Shown here piece by piece: positions 22,941 to 30,845 of a stretch of 64,000 bases of DNA. The position numbers and the translations under genes were made by a program. Where the stretch lies: assembly GCF_022637555.1 (NCBI RefSeq), contig NZ_CP093342.1, positions 3,534,001-3,598,000 of the forward strand. Reading direction: 5' to 3'. Under the pieces are notes generated by a model. It was not told where the DNA came from, did not search any database, and saw only the letters and a list, made by a program, of their open reading frames with translations. The stretch comes from Microbacterium sp. H1-D42. GTDB taxonomy: Bacteria; Actinomycetota; Actinomycetes; Actinomycetales; Microbacteriaceae. Within the stretch, counting starts at the first letter, position 1. Every line of letters starts with the position of its first letter.

Positions 22941-23956
22941 GCGCCACCCCCGCTCACAGCGGCGGAGGCGGCCTCGCGGGCGTGCAGCGCCGATCCGAGG
23001 ATGCCGGCGTTGCCAGACAGCTCGGCCGGAACCAGCTCGGGGATGCGGTGGAAGCTCAGTCGATCCTGCAGCCGCGTGCGCAGCTCGTCGAACAGGGCGC
23101 CGCCTGCGCGCGAGAGTCCGCCGCCGATGACGACGGCCTCGGGGGCGATCACGGCAGTGAGCTGTGCTATCGAGAGCGTGAGGGCGTCGAGCGCCTCGTT
23201 CCAGATGCGCGCTGCGGTCTCGTCACCGGACGCAGCGAGGGCGATGACCTCCTTCGCCCCACCGGCACCCACCCCTGAGGCCTCGGCGTATCGCCGCGAG
23301 ATGGCTCCGGCAGAGGCGACGGCCTCCAGGCATCCGCGTGCCCCGCATGGGCACGGCCACTCCCCGATCGGCGAGTGCCCGATCTCGCCGGCGTAGCCGC
23401 CGGCGGTGTGCGGGCGTCCGTCGATGAGGATCGCACCGGCGATGCCGGTGCCGATGATCAGCACGACGGAGTTCTTGTACGAGCGGGCACCGCCGAGCAC
23501 GTGCTCGGCCCAGCTCGCCGCGCGCACGTCGTGGTCGAAGGCGACCGGCAGCCCGAAGCGCGCCTGCGCGAGATCCCGCATCGGGGCGTTCCGCCAGCCG
23601 AGGTTGCTGCTGAACACTCCGACGCCGGCCTGCTCGTCGACGATGCCGGGCACGACGAGGCCGACGGCCTGCGGCACGATGTCGGGATGCTGCGCGCGCA
23701 GCTCCGCGGCCAGGTCGGCGAGCCGGTCGATGAGTCGCTCCGCGCCGCCTTCGCCGCCAACCGGGGTGGGCGTGCGGCGAAGGCCGACCGCGGCGCCTTC
23801 GGCGTCGAACAGCGCCGACTTGATGTCGGTGCCGCCGACGTCGAAGGCGAGCACGGGTGCCCCGCTGCCGATCGACGCGGCGCGCGCGAGCTTCTCCCCT
23901 GACGCGTCGGTGACGACGTCTGGGATGCTGCTGTGATCAGGCGATGCGGTGCTCAC
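22937..23956 (-). CDS. ROK family sugar kinase
   Basis: The product has 339 residues. Motifs in order: phosphate-1 VLAFDVGGTDIKSALFDAEG after an unusual ~35-residue N-terminal extension, VGLVVPGIVDEQAGVGVFSS, catalytic FDHDVRAASWAEHVLGG (Asp acceptor base), IIGTGIAGAILIDGR, GEIGHSPIGEWPCPCGARGC (His-Cys zinc site with CxCGxxGC) and VVIGGGLSRAGG. ROK kinases phosphorylate glucose, GlcNAc, ManNAc or GalNAc. Between agaS-like and PfkB-like genes a GalNAc/galactosamine kinase role is the best guess. The start is GTG; a later start near VLAFDVGG cannot be excluded. It overlaps the PfkB gene by four bases. Confidence 0.88.
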   Translation of the reverse strand: MSTASPDHSSIPDVVTDASGEKLARAASIGSGAPVLAFDVGGTDIKSALFDAEGAAVGLRRTPTPVGGEGGAERLIDRLADLAAELRAQHPDIVPQAVGLVVPGIVDEQAGVGVFSSNLGWRNAPMRDLAQARFGLPVAFDHDVRAASWAEHVLGGARSYKNSVVLIIGTGIAGAILIDGRPHTAGGYAGEIGHSPIGEWPCPCGARGCLEAVASAGAISRRYAEASGVGAGGAKEVIALAASGDETAARIWNEALDALTLSIAQLTAVIAPEAVVIGGGLSRAGGALFDELRTRLQDRLSFHRIPELVPAELSGNAGILGSALHAREAASAAVSGGGA

Positions 23957-23992
23957 GTGTCAGTCGGATCCGATCTCTGTCGTCGAAGAGGC

Positions 23993-24892
23993 TCAGTCGT
24001 CGAGGATGACGGAGCGCGTCAGGTTGCGCGGCTGATCGGGGTCGAGACCCTTGCCGACAGCGCGGTCGAGGGCGACGCGATGCAGGCGCACCAGGTCGGC
24101 CATCGGGTCGATCGCGTGCTGCACGAACTGGGCACCGGTCGCCTCTACCTGGGCCTTCAGTCCCTCGGGTGCGGCGCCGAACTGCCAGGTGATGCGGCCC
24201 GGGGCGGCGATCGCGATGGGACCGTGACGGTACTCCATGGCCGAGTACGACTCGGTCCACGACTGCGACGACTCGCGCATCTTCAGCGCCGCCTCGTGCG
24301 CCAGGCCGATCGACCAGCCGAGGCCAAGGAAGCTGTACTGCTCGGCAGCGCCGAGGGCTGCGTCGTCGGTGGCGTCGAGCACGGTCTGCGCGTCGGCGAT
24401 GGCCGAGTCCAGGTCCTCACCAAGTGACGCACGGAACAGTGCGAGGGCGGTGGTCGCGAAGCGGGTCTGCACGACCGACTGCTCGTCGGCGAACGGCAGA
24501 CCGATGACGGTGTCGGCGAGGTCGACGAGCGGCGAGCTGGTGTCGCCGACGACCGCGATGACGGGGGTCTTGCCCTTGACGCGCTCGGTCAGCTCGAGCA
24601 CCTCGGTGGTGGTGCCGGACCGGGTCAGGGCGACGATCGCGTCGTAGCCGCGACCGGCGGGGACCTCGGATGCTGTGAACGCGTCCGTCTCGCCGAGGCC
24701 AGCGGCCTCGCGCAGTGCCGCATAGGACTGCGCCATGAACCAGGAGGTGCCACAGCCGACGACGGCGATGCGGGCGCCGGATGCCGGCAGAAGTGCCTGC
24801 TCGGTGCGCATTCCTGCGGCGCGGGCCCAGGTCTCGGGCTGCGAGTTGAGCTCTGCGCGCATGTGCGCGCCTGCGGTGGGCGTATCGGTCAT
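23993..24892 (-). CDS. SIS domain phosphosugar isomerase/deaminase (AgaS-like)
   Basis: The product has 299 residues and two SIS domains, related to the isomerase half of GlmS and to AgaS. Motifs: first SIS IAVVGCGTSWFMAQSYAALR and VALTRSGTTTEVLELTERVK (Ser/Thr phosphate loop SGTTTE); second SIS around YSFLGLGWSIGLAHEAALKM and YRHGPIAI with AMEYRHGP typical of the GlmS/AgaS active site. AgaS converts galactosamine 6-phosphate to tagatose 6-phosphate with release of ammonia. The ATG at 24892 follows GAGGAG; an upstream ATG at 24916 would remove the RBS. It is first gene of the operon agaS-like, ROK kinase, PfkB kinase, aldolase, DeoR. Confidence 0.85.
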   Translation of the reverse strand: MTDTPTAGAHMRAELNSQPETWARAAGMRTEQALLPASGARIAVVGCGTSWFMAQSYAALREAAGLGETDAFTASEVPAGRGYDAIVALTRSGTTTEVLELTERVKGKTPVIAVVGDTSSPLVDLADTVIGLPFADEQSVVQTRFATTALALFRASLGEDLDSAIADAQTVLDATDDAALGAAEQYSFLGLGWSIGLAHEAALKMRESSQSWTESYSAMEYRHGPIAIAAPGRITWQFGAAPEGLKAQVEATGAQFVQHAIDPMADLVRLHRVALDRAVGKGLDPDQPRNLTRSVILDD

Positions 24893-24913
24893 GTCTAACT
24901 CCTCGGCTCCTGC

Positions 24914-24958
24914 CATCCGATATTTCGGATGTAAGTTTGTGATTGTTTAAGCGGCTTA
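24914..24958 (-). promoter_or_regulatory. Candidate operators of the amino-sugar operon
   Basis: CATCCGATATTTCGGATG (24914-24931) is a perfect 7-bp inverted repeat with a 4-nt spacer, just upstream of the ribosome site. A second odd palindrome TAAGCGGCTTA is at 24948-24958, and GGTATTAT further upstream is a possible extended -10 on the minus strand. The surrounding 60 bp are strikingly AT-rich for this genome. Confidence 0.55.
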
Positions 24959-25023
24959 TCGCTCATAATACCGCAGAAGGGTGTGTTCGGGGAGGAACTT
25001 CCCGACGTTGGCCCCTCACCGGC

Positions 25024-25111
25024 GTACCGAGTTACTGATGCCCGTCCGTCCGCACGGCGTGTCGACACCCGACACGCCGCAGGGAACTCACGATCGTCAG
25101 TGATTCGGCAC
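25024..25111. repeat. GTGTCGGAT palindromic element, copy B
   Basis: It begins GTACCGAGTTACTGATG and ends CGTCAGTGATTCGGCAC, imperfect reverse complements of each other. A perfect 10-bp inner stem CGGCGTGTCG/CGACACGCCG (25055-25064, 25070-25079) lies at its centre. It starts two bases beyond the stop of the ROK regulator, so it can also act as its terminator. Confidence 0.75.
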
Positions 25112-25113
25112 AG

Positions 25114-26268
25114 TCAAACCCCACCCCGCAGCTGCGCGGCACTCCATCGCACGCCGAGTGATGACCCCAGCGCCAACTGCGCGGCTCCCGCGTGCCCGGC
25201 GACCTGCGCGGTCGCCCCGCGCACGGGAACGGACACCGTGCCACTCGGCGCCTGTCTGATCTGCTCGCGCACCAGGTCGAGGAACGCCTCGCCAAGGCCG
25301 GTCACCGCACCGCCGATCACGACCTCGTCCGGGTCGAGCATCGCCGTCAGCATGGTGATCACGCGACCGAGGGCGACGGCACCACCACGCAGTCGCTCCG
25401 GATCGGTCGCACCGACGATGGCGGCCAGCTCGCGGGCATCCATCCCCTCTGTGAAGTCGCTGCCGAGCATCGCCGGCATCGCCGCGGCCGATTCCAGGCA
25501 GCCGCGACGACCGCAGCGGCAGTCCTCCGCGTCATCGCCGAACACCACCTGCACGTGCCCGATCTCACCGACCCGCGCCAACGGACCGGGCGCCAGTTCG
25601 CCGTCCAGCGTGACCGATGCGCCGATGCCGATGCCGATGTGCAGGAACAGCTGTCGTCCGCTCGACGTGCCGCCGACGACCATCTCGGCGATCGCCTCGG
25701 CATCGACGTCGTTCACGAGCAGAGCGGGCGCGCCGAGCACCTCGGACAACTGCGCGGCGAGCGGCACGTCGACCCAGCCGAGCTGCACGCTCTGCAGGAC
25801 GCGCTGCCCGTCCGTGGCGCCGGGCAGCTGCACGGTGGCCGCGAGGATGCGCGGGACGAAGCGGTGGCCGATGCGGGCGATCATGGCGTGGATCTCGCGA
25901 TCGCGGTCGTGCGAGGAGTAGACAAGGCGCTCTTCATAGACCGACGAGCCGTCGAGTGTGATCAGTGAGGCATGCGCATCGCCGAACCGCAGCACGACGA
26001 CGAGCAGCAGGTGATGCCCGCCGTCCACGGCGAGTGTCATGGCCCGCTTGCCGCCGGTACTGGCCGCGTGTCCGACCTCGACCACGAGGCGCTCGGCGAT
26101 CAGCTCGGCGACCAGCGACGACGCCGTCGCGGCAGTGAGGCCGGTCTCCCTCGCGATGCCGGCGCGGGTTTCGCTTCCCGAGTTGTCGAAGACGAGCTGC
26201 AGCGCCCGACGCAGATTCGTCCGGCGAACGAGGGCCTGACCGTCGAGGTCCTCGCTGAAATACAGCAT
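25114..26268 (-). CDS. ROK family transcriptional regulator (NagC/XylR type)
   Basis: The product has 384 residues. The N-terminal winged helix reads RALQLVFDNSGSETRAGIAR, ETGLTAATASSLVAELIAER, then VGHAASTGGKRAM as wing. The C-terminal ROK domain includes VQLPGATDG, LLVNDVDAEAIAEMVVGG, LFLHIGIGIGASVTLDGELA, GEIGHVQVVFGDDAEDCRCG (His and CxCGxxGC zinc site) and DEVVIGGAVTGLG. The ATG at 26268 was chosen (MLYFSEDLDGQALVRRTNLR); a start at 26316 would add a basic segment unlike the family. It is divergent from another ROK regulator and upstream of the aga-like operon on the same strand, separated by repeat copy B. It probably senses an amino sugar or its phosphate. Confidence 0.9.
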   Translation of the reverse strand: MLYFSEDLDGQALVRRTNLRRALQLVFDNSGSETRAGIARETGLTAATASSLVAELIAERLVVEVGHAASTGGKRAMTLAVDGGHHLLLVVVLRFGDAHASLITLDGSSVYEERLVYSSHDRDREIHAMIARIGHRFVPRILAATVQLPGATDGQRVLQSVQLGWVDVPLAAQLSEVLGAPALLVNDVDAEAIAEMVVGGTSSGRQLFLHIGIGIGASVTLDGELAPGPLARVGEIGHVQVVFGDDAEDCRCGRRGCLESAAAMPAMLGSDFTEGMDARELAAIVGATDPERLRGGAVALGRVITMLTAMLDPDEVVIGGAVTGLGEAFLDLVREQIRQAPSGTVSVPVRGATAQVAGHAGAAQLALGSSLGVRWSAAQLRGGV

Positions 26269-26309
26269 CCCTTGCCGGTCCTTTCTGCTGCACCGCCCCG
26301 GGCGGATCT

Positions 26310-26375
26310 TTGACAACAGCCGGAGTCGAGCTTACGCTCGCATTAGTAAGTTTAGTCGATGAACTAAGTAATCGA
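26310..26375 (+). promoter_or_regulatory. Promoter and operator region of the second ROK regulator
   Basis: TTGACA (26310-26315) and TACGCT (26333-26338) are spaced 17 bp. Immediately downstream ATTAGTAAGTTTAGT and ACTAAGTAAT form an imperfect inverted repeat around 26342-26372, AT-rich and rich in TTAGT/ACTAA half-sites, as expected for ROK operators. Confidence 0.65.
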
Positions 26376-26433
26376 CAGGTGCCGCCAACGTCGGACAGGC
26401 ACTCGCCTCGGACCGACCCGAAGAAGGAACACG

Positions 26434-27501
26434 ATGGTCGCCAACACATCGCTCTCGTCACGCGCCACGGCCCAGCAGCTGCCCGGCCTCGGCACCCGTC
26501 GCCACAACCGCGGCGTCGTGCTGCAGACGCTGCTGCGCGAGGAGACCGCCAGCCGCGCCGATCTCGCCCGTCTGACGGGTCTCGCACGGCCGACGATCAC
26601 CGAGGTCATCCGCGAGCTGCTCGCGACCGGCGTCGTCATCGAGACCGGCCACAGCCAAGAGGTCAGGGTCGGCAAGCCCTCGGTGATGCTCGAGATCGAT
26701 GCGCAGGCCGCCCAGTCGATCGCCGTCGACCTCACGCGCCCCGACTGGATCGTGGGCGCCGTGTGCGGGCCTGACGGCAGCATCCGTCTCCGCCACGAGA
26801 TCGCGCGTGCCTCGGCGTCCGACCAGGGAGCGGCGGTCACCACGCTCGTGGCCCGCCTCTCGGCGCAGTCTGGAGTCCCCGTTCTCGGCGTCGGGATCGG
26901 CGTGCCGCTGGGTGCCGATGAGGAGGCCACCGCGGTCTCCGCCGCACTCGCCACCGCACCCGAGACGGTGAGTCTGCCGGTGCACATCGCCGCCGAGGCC
27001 GACCTGGTCGCCCGCGCCGAAGCGGGCTACGGCACGGACGAATTCCTGCTGGTGCGTGCCGGAGACGTGATCAGCACCGCCATCGTGACCGAGTACACCG
27101 CCGGCACCCCCACCGCCCGCGAACTCGCCCACCTCGACGTCGGCGGCGACGCGGGTCGCGCATGCCGCTGCGGCAACAGCGGGTGCGTGCACGTCTGGCT
27201 GGCTGTGCTCGGAGAGCGCATCGAGACCGCCGCGGATGAGGATGCCAAGGACGCGCTGCGCCGTGAGGCCGGCACGCGCCTCGGCACGCCGCTCGCCGCG
27301 ATCGTCTCAGCGCTGGACCTGCCCCACGTCGTGCTGAGCGGCACGAGCGGGCTGCGCGGCGACGCGCTGTGCGATGCCGCCGAGACCGCGCTCAGCGCTG
27401 CCCGACTGCCGAGTGCGCACGTGGAGGTGCGCTGCAGCGGGATGGAGGATGCCGTGCTTCGCGGCGCTGCCGCCCAGGTGCTCGCGGTCGAACTGGCCTG
27501 A
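26434..27501 (+). CDS. ROK family transcriptional regulator
   Basis: The product has 355 residues. The winged helix reads RRHNRGVVLQTLLREETASR, ADLARLTGLARPTITEVIRE and GVVIETGHSQEVRVGKPSVM. The ROK part is compact: IAVDLTRPDWIVGAVCGPDG, VGIGVPLGADEEATAV, IAAEADLVARAEAGYGTDEF, HLDVGGDAGRACRCGNSGCV (zinc CxCGxxGC) and HVVLSGTSGLRG. AAGAAGGAA precedes the ATG. The stop codon lies in a 16-bp tandem duplication (27488-27525). It is divergent from the other ROK regulator and has no obvious target on its own strand, so it may cross-regulate the neighbouring amino-sugar genes. Confidence 0.88.
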   Translation: MVANTSLSSRATAQQLPGLGTRRHNRGVVLQTLLREETASRADLARLTGLARPTITEVIRELLATGVVIETGHSQEVRVGKPSVMLEIDAQAAQSIAVDLTRPDWIVGAVCGPDGSIRLRHEIARASASDQGAAVTTLVARLSAQSGVPVLGVGIGVPLGADEEATAVSAALATAPETVSLPVHIAAEADLVARAEAGYGTDEFLLVRAGDVISTAIVTEYTAGTPTARELAHLDVGGDAGRACRCGNSGCVHVWLAVLGERIETAADEDAKDALRREAGTRLGTPLAAIVSALDLPHVVLSGTSGLRGDALCDAAETALSAARLPSAHVEVRCSGMEDAVLRGAAAQVLAVELA

Positions 27502-27525
27502 TCTCGAACTGGCCTGATTTCGAAC
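27488..27525. repeat. 16-bp tandem duplication over a stop codon
   Basis: TCGAACTGGCCTGATC (27488-27503) is followed by TCGAACTGGCCTGATT (27504-27519) and TCGAAC (27520-27525). The gene's stop TGA is in the first unit; another TGA occurs at the same place in the second unit. Confidence 0.8.
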
Positions 27526-27538
27526 CCGACCAGCGCGC

Positions 27539-27841
27539 TCAGCGGCCTTCGGCGGCCTCGGTGTGGTGGCGGATGACCTCGGCGACGACGAAGTTGAACC
27601 ACTTCTCGGCGAACTCCGGATCGAGGTGGGCCTCTTCGGCGAGCGCACGCAGGCGGGCGGTCTGCTGCTCTTCGCGTCCGGGGTCCGAGGCGGGCATGCT
27701 GTGCTCGGCCTTGAGGTGGCCGACCTGCTGCGTGCAGCGGAAACGCTCGGCCAGCATGAAGATCAGAGCCGCGTCGATGTTGTCGATGCTGGCGCGAAGG
27801 CGCTGCAGCTCGGCGCGGGCCTGCTCGGCGTCGTCAGTCAT
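27539..27841 (-). CDS. Chorismate mutase (AroQ type)
   Basis: The product has 100 residues, all helical, the size of a stand-alone AroQ domain. Signature: LQRLRASIDNIDAALIFMLA, ERFRCTQQVGHLKAE (Arg and Lys of the active site), then REEQQTARLRALAEEAHLDP and EFAEKWFNFVVAEVIRHH. It converts chorismate to prephenate for Phe and Tyr synthesis. AGGAGG precedes the ATG. The gene stands alone, divergent from the AI-2E-type permease gene. Confidence 0.92.
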   Translation of the reverse strand: MTDDAEQARAELQRLRASIDNIDAALIFMLAERFRCTQQVGHLKAEHSMPASDPGREEQQTARLRALAEEAHLDPEFAEKWFNFVVAEVIRHHTEAAEGR

Positions 27842-27886
27842 GATCCTCCTGTTGGTCGGCCCTTCACGATATCTCCCACCCGGCCA

Positions 27887-27892
27887 TAGAGT
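27887..27892 (+). promoter_or_regulatory. -10 box of a leaderless promoter
   Basis: TAGAGT is followed by GTTCGAC and the ATG at 27900; a TTCACG at 27863 is a weak -35 candidate. Confidence 0.5.
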
Positions 27893-27899
27893 GTTCGAC

Positions 27900-29108
27900 A
27901 TGACTCCAGACGAGCGACCCGCGTCCGAGCCCGCCGATGCCGTCGTCCCCGACGCGGCTGCCGAGTCCGCCGCGGACGTCGCGACTGCGGCGAAGGAGTC
28001 GGATGCTGCGCCGCAGCCGTACCGGCCGGTCGTCGACGCCCCGGTTCCGAGCCGGTCGTTCTGGACCCGCATCGACAAGCCGTTCGTGTTCGGTCTGCTG
28101 GTCACCCTCGGCGGCCTCACCGCCTTCCTGCTGGCGATCACCCTGTCGAACCTGTCGACGGTGCTGATCTACATCGCCTTCGCGCTGTTCGCGGCCCTCG
28201 GCCTCGACCCGGCCGTGCGCTTCCTCGAGCGCCGCGGGCTATCCCGCGGTATCAGCGTGCTGATCGTCATCCTGGGTCTGGTCGGCGTACTCGTCTTGGT
28301 GCTGCTGCTGATCATCCCGGTGGTCGTCGAGCAGGTCACCCTGTTCGTACGCTCAGTGCCCCAGTTGATCGCCGACTTCATGGCCGGTGACGTCTACGCC
28401 TGGCTCGAGAAGCAGTTCGGCGACCAGTTCGAGCAGTTGGTGGAGGATGCCCAGAAGTTCCTCACCGACGGTCAGACCTGGCAGGCCATCGGCGGCGGTG
28501 CGCTGCAGATCGGCACGTCCATCGCGACCGGCATCTCGGGCGTGATCGTCGTGCTCGTCCTCACGCTGTACTTCGTCGCAGGCCTTCCCAGCATCAAGAC
28601 GTCGATGCTGCGCCTCGCCCCGGCCCGTGATCGGGAGCGCGCCAGCGACCTGACCGACCAGATCACGGACTCCGTCGGCGGCTACGTGGGTGGCATGGTG
28701 ACGCTCGCGTTCATGAACGCCATCGTCGTGCTCATCCTGTACATGGTGCTCGGGCTGCCGTTCCCGCCGCTGATGGCGACCGTGGCATTCCTGATCACAC
28801 TCATCCCGCTCGTCGGATCGGTGCTGTTCTGGATCATCGGTTCGGTGATCGCTGTGTTCGCCGACCCCTGGCAGGCGCTGATCTTCGCGGTCCTGTACCT
28901 GATCTACATGCAGATCGAGGCGTACGTGCTCACGCCGCGCATCATGAACAAGGCCGTGTCGGTTCCCGGCCCGCTGGTGGTCATCGGTGCACTGGCGGGT
29001 GGCACGCTGCTGGGCTTGCTCGGCGCTCTCGTGGCGGTGCCGGTGACGGCATCCATCCTCATCATCATCAAGCAGGTGTGGATCCCCCGCCAGGACTCCC
29101 GAGTCTGA
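27900..29108 (+). CDS. AI-2E family transporter (PerM/TqsA-like permease)
   Basis: The product has 402 residues. An Ala/Asp/Pro-rich cytoplasmic N-terminus of about 55 residues precedes the membrane domain. Segments such as VFGLLVTLGGLTAFLLAITL, TVLIYIAFALFAALGLDPAV, GISVLIVILGLVGVLVLVLL, VGGMVTLAFMNAIVVLILYM, LMATVAFLITLIPLVGSVLF and LVVIGALAGGTLLGLLGALV give the usual eight helices of the family. The conserved PRIMNKAV motif (TPRIMNKAVSVPG) is present. Family members include quorum-signal exporters and Na+/H+ antiporters; the function here is unknown. There is no Shine-Dalgarno sequence, and a TAGAGT box 7 nt upstream suggests a leaderless transcript. Confidence 0.88.
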   Translation: MTPDERPASEPADAVVPDAAAESAADVATAAKESDAAPQPYRPVVDAPVPSRSFWTRIDKPFVFGLLVTLGGLTAFLLAITLSNLSTVLIYIAFALFAALGLDPAVRFLERRGLSRGISVLIVILGLVGVLVLVLLLIIPVVVEQVTLFVRSVPQLIADFMAGDVYAWLEKQFGDQFEQLVEDAQKFLTDGQTWQAIGGGALQIGTSIATGISGVIVVLVLTLYFVAGLPSIKTSMLRLAPARDRERASDLTDQITDSVGGYVGGMVTLAFMNAIVVLILYMVLGLPFPPLMATVAFLITLIPLVGSVLFWIIGSVIAVFADPWQALIFAVLYLIYMQIEAYVLTPRIMNKAVSVPGPLVVIGALAGGTLLGLLGALVAVPVTASILIIIKQVWIPRQDSRV

Positions 29109-29122
29109 GAGTCCCGGCGGGG
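29087..29122. terminator. Hairpin overlapping the permease stop codon
   Basis: CCCGCCAGGACT (29087-29098) pairs with AGTCCCGGCGGG (29111-29122) with one mismatch; the stop codon is in the loop. It lies between convergent genes and may serve both. Confidence 0.5.
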
Positions 29123-29138
29123 AACCGCCTCAGATCCC

Positions 29139-30059
29139 TCAGCTCAGATCGTTGTCCGCGAGCCACTTCTTGGCGATCTCGGGAGCCGACATCTGGTCGA
29201 CCGTGCTCTGCACGTTCATCTCGACCAGGTCCTCGGCATCGAGCTCGTCGCTGATGGCGTTGATGACGTCACTGACCTCGGTCGCCACGTCCTTTGACGC
29301 GATCGGCACGACGTTGGATGCCAGGATCATGTTCTCGGGATCCTTCAGCGCCACGATGTCCTTGGTCTTGAACGCCGGGTCGGCCGTGTAGATGTCGGCG
29401 ATCTGGATCTCTCCGGCGAGCAGCGCGTCGAGCGTGCCGGGGCCGGTGGCCGAGAACTTCAGGTCGACGCCGTAGACGTCCTTGGCACCAGTGGGTCCGT
29501 ACGGGCGCTGCTCGAACTCCGGCGCGCCGCCGATCGTGGCTGGCGTGCTGAGCCCCGCGAGATCGGCGATCGAGGTGAGACCGTTCTCGTCCGCGAAGGA
29601 CTTCAGCACCGTGTAGGTGTCCTGGTCGCTCGCCTCTGCGTAGTCGAGCGCGACCAGCCCTTCTGGCATCGCCTTCTGCAGCGCGGCGTAGACGTCTTCT
29701 GGGCTGGTGGCCGTGGCGTCCTTGTCGAGGTACTCCAGCAGGTTGCCGGTGTACTCGGGGAACAGCGTGATCTTGCCCGACTCGATCTCAGGCATGTAGG
29801 CGTCGCGCTGACCGATGTTGAACTGGCGCTCGACCGTGAAGCCGGCGTCCTCGAGCGCCTGCGCGTAGATCTCGGCGATGATCTCGTTGGAGTAGTACGC
29901 CTGCGAGCCGACGACGATCGTGTTGCCGCCACGGTCGGCGCCGGTGTCGCCGGTGGGCTCCTCGAGTGGGTTGCTGGTACCGCATCCGGTCAGTGCGATG
30001 CCGGCGATCAGCACGACACCGGCGGCGAGGGCGGTGCGGGTCTTGCGAGTGGCGAACAT
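29139..30059 (-). CDS. Osmoprotectant ABC transporter substrate-binding lipoprotein (OpuC/OsmF type)
   Basis: The product has 306 residues. The lipoprotein signal is MFATRKTRTALAAGVVLIAG with lipobox LTGC (Cys at 26). The mature part matches the QAT/OpuAC family: IVVGSQAYYSNEIIAEIYAQ, YMPEIESGKITLFPEYTGNL, TIGGAPEFEQRPYGPTG, YGVDLKFSATGPGTLDALLA and GEIQIADIYTADPAF. This subgroup binds choline, betaine or carnitine. It is the last gene of a four-gene operon, behind two permeases, with a 60-nt gap to the nearer one. Confidence 0.92.
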   Translation of the reverse strand: MFATRKTRTALAAGVVLIAGIALTGCGTSNPLEEPTGDTGADRGGNTIVVGSQAYYSNEIIAEIYAQALEDAGFTVERQFNIGQRDAYMPEIESGKITLFPEYTGNLLEYLDKDATATSPEDVYAALQKAMPEGLVALDYAEASDQDTYTVLKSFADENGLTSIADLAGLSTPATIGGAPEFEQRPYGPTGAKDVYGVDLKFSATGPGTLDALLAGEIQIADIYTADPAFKTKDIVALKDPENMILASNVVPIASKDVATEVSDVINAISDELDAEDLVEMNVQSTVDQMSAPEIAKKWLADNDLS

Positions 30060-30119
30060 TTCGGATGCCTTTCGTTGGGGATCAGGCGGATGTGAAGTTC
30101 TGGCGAGAAGAGGGAGGCG

Positions 30120-30845
30120 TCAGGCGGGAGCCGATGCCACGCGGCGAGCGCGAGGGGAGGGCGAGGGATCGGGCTGCTGTACCCGCACCCCGTTCGGCAC
30201 CGCGGCGCGCTGGGCAAGAGCGAGCAGCAGGTCGACGATGAGGGCGAGCACGGCCACGAGGATGGCGCCGCCGAGCACCTGATCGAAGCGGCGCAGCGGG
30301 ATCCCCTGGATGATCGGCCAGCCGAGACCGCCGAGGTTGACGTACGCGCCGATGGTCACGGTGGCGATGACCTGCAGCACACCAGCCCGAAGACCACCCA
30401 CCAGCAGCGGCAGGCCGAGCGGGAGTTCGACCTTCGTGAAGATCTGCCATTCGGTCATGCCCATCGCACGGGCGGCGTCGATGGTCCTGCGGTCGATGGC
30501 CTCGAGTCCGGTGTAGGCGCCGGCCAGCAGCGAGGGGATGGCGAGCAGCACGAAGGTGATCACGGCAGCGAGCGGGGTGCGCACGACGCCAAGCACGAGC
30601 ACCAGCAGCACGAGCAGGCCGAACGAGGGGATCGCCCTGGCTGCGCCGGACACCGCGATCGCGATCTCGCGGCCCTTGCCGGTGTGGCCGATCAGCCAGC
30701 CGACGGGGAAGGCGATGGCCGCAGCCACGGCGACCGACACGACCGTGTAGAAGAGGTGCTGCGCGAGCAGGATCTGCAGCGCGTACGGTCCCTCGAACCG
30801 CTCGGGGGAGAACAGCCAGGCGAAGGCGTCGGCGAAGAGGTTCAT
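30120..30845 (-). CDS. Osmoprotectant ABC transporter permease (OpuCB/OpuCD type)
   Basis: The product has 241 residues and six membrane helices (for example VVSVAVAAAIAFPVGWLIGH, SFGLLVLLVLVLGVVRTPLA, ILVAVLALIVDLLLALAQRA). The cytoplasmic coupling loop is DAARAMGMTEWQIFTKVELP. The ATG overlaps the stop of the first permease by four bases (ATGA). The C-terminal tail is Pro/Ser/Arg-rich. With its partner permease it forms a heterodimeric channel. Confidence 0.92.
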   Translation of the reverse strand: MNLFADAFAWLFSPERFEGPYALQILLAQHLFYTVVSVAVAAAIAFPVGWLIGHTGKGREIAIAVSGAARAIPSFGLLVLLVLVLGVVRTPLAAVITFVLLAIPSLLAGAYTGLEAIDRRTIDAARAMGMTEWQIFTKVELPLGLPLLVGGLRAGVLQVIATVTIGAYVNLGGLGWPIIQGIPLRRFDQVLGGAILVAVLALIVDLLLALAQRAAVPNGVRVQQPDPSPSPRARRVASAPA

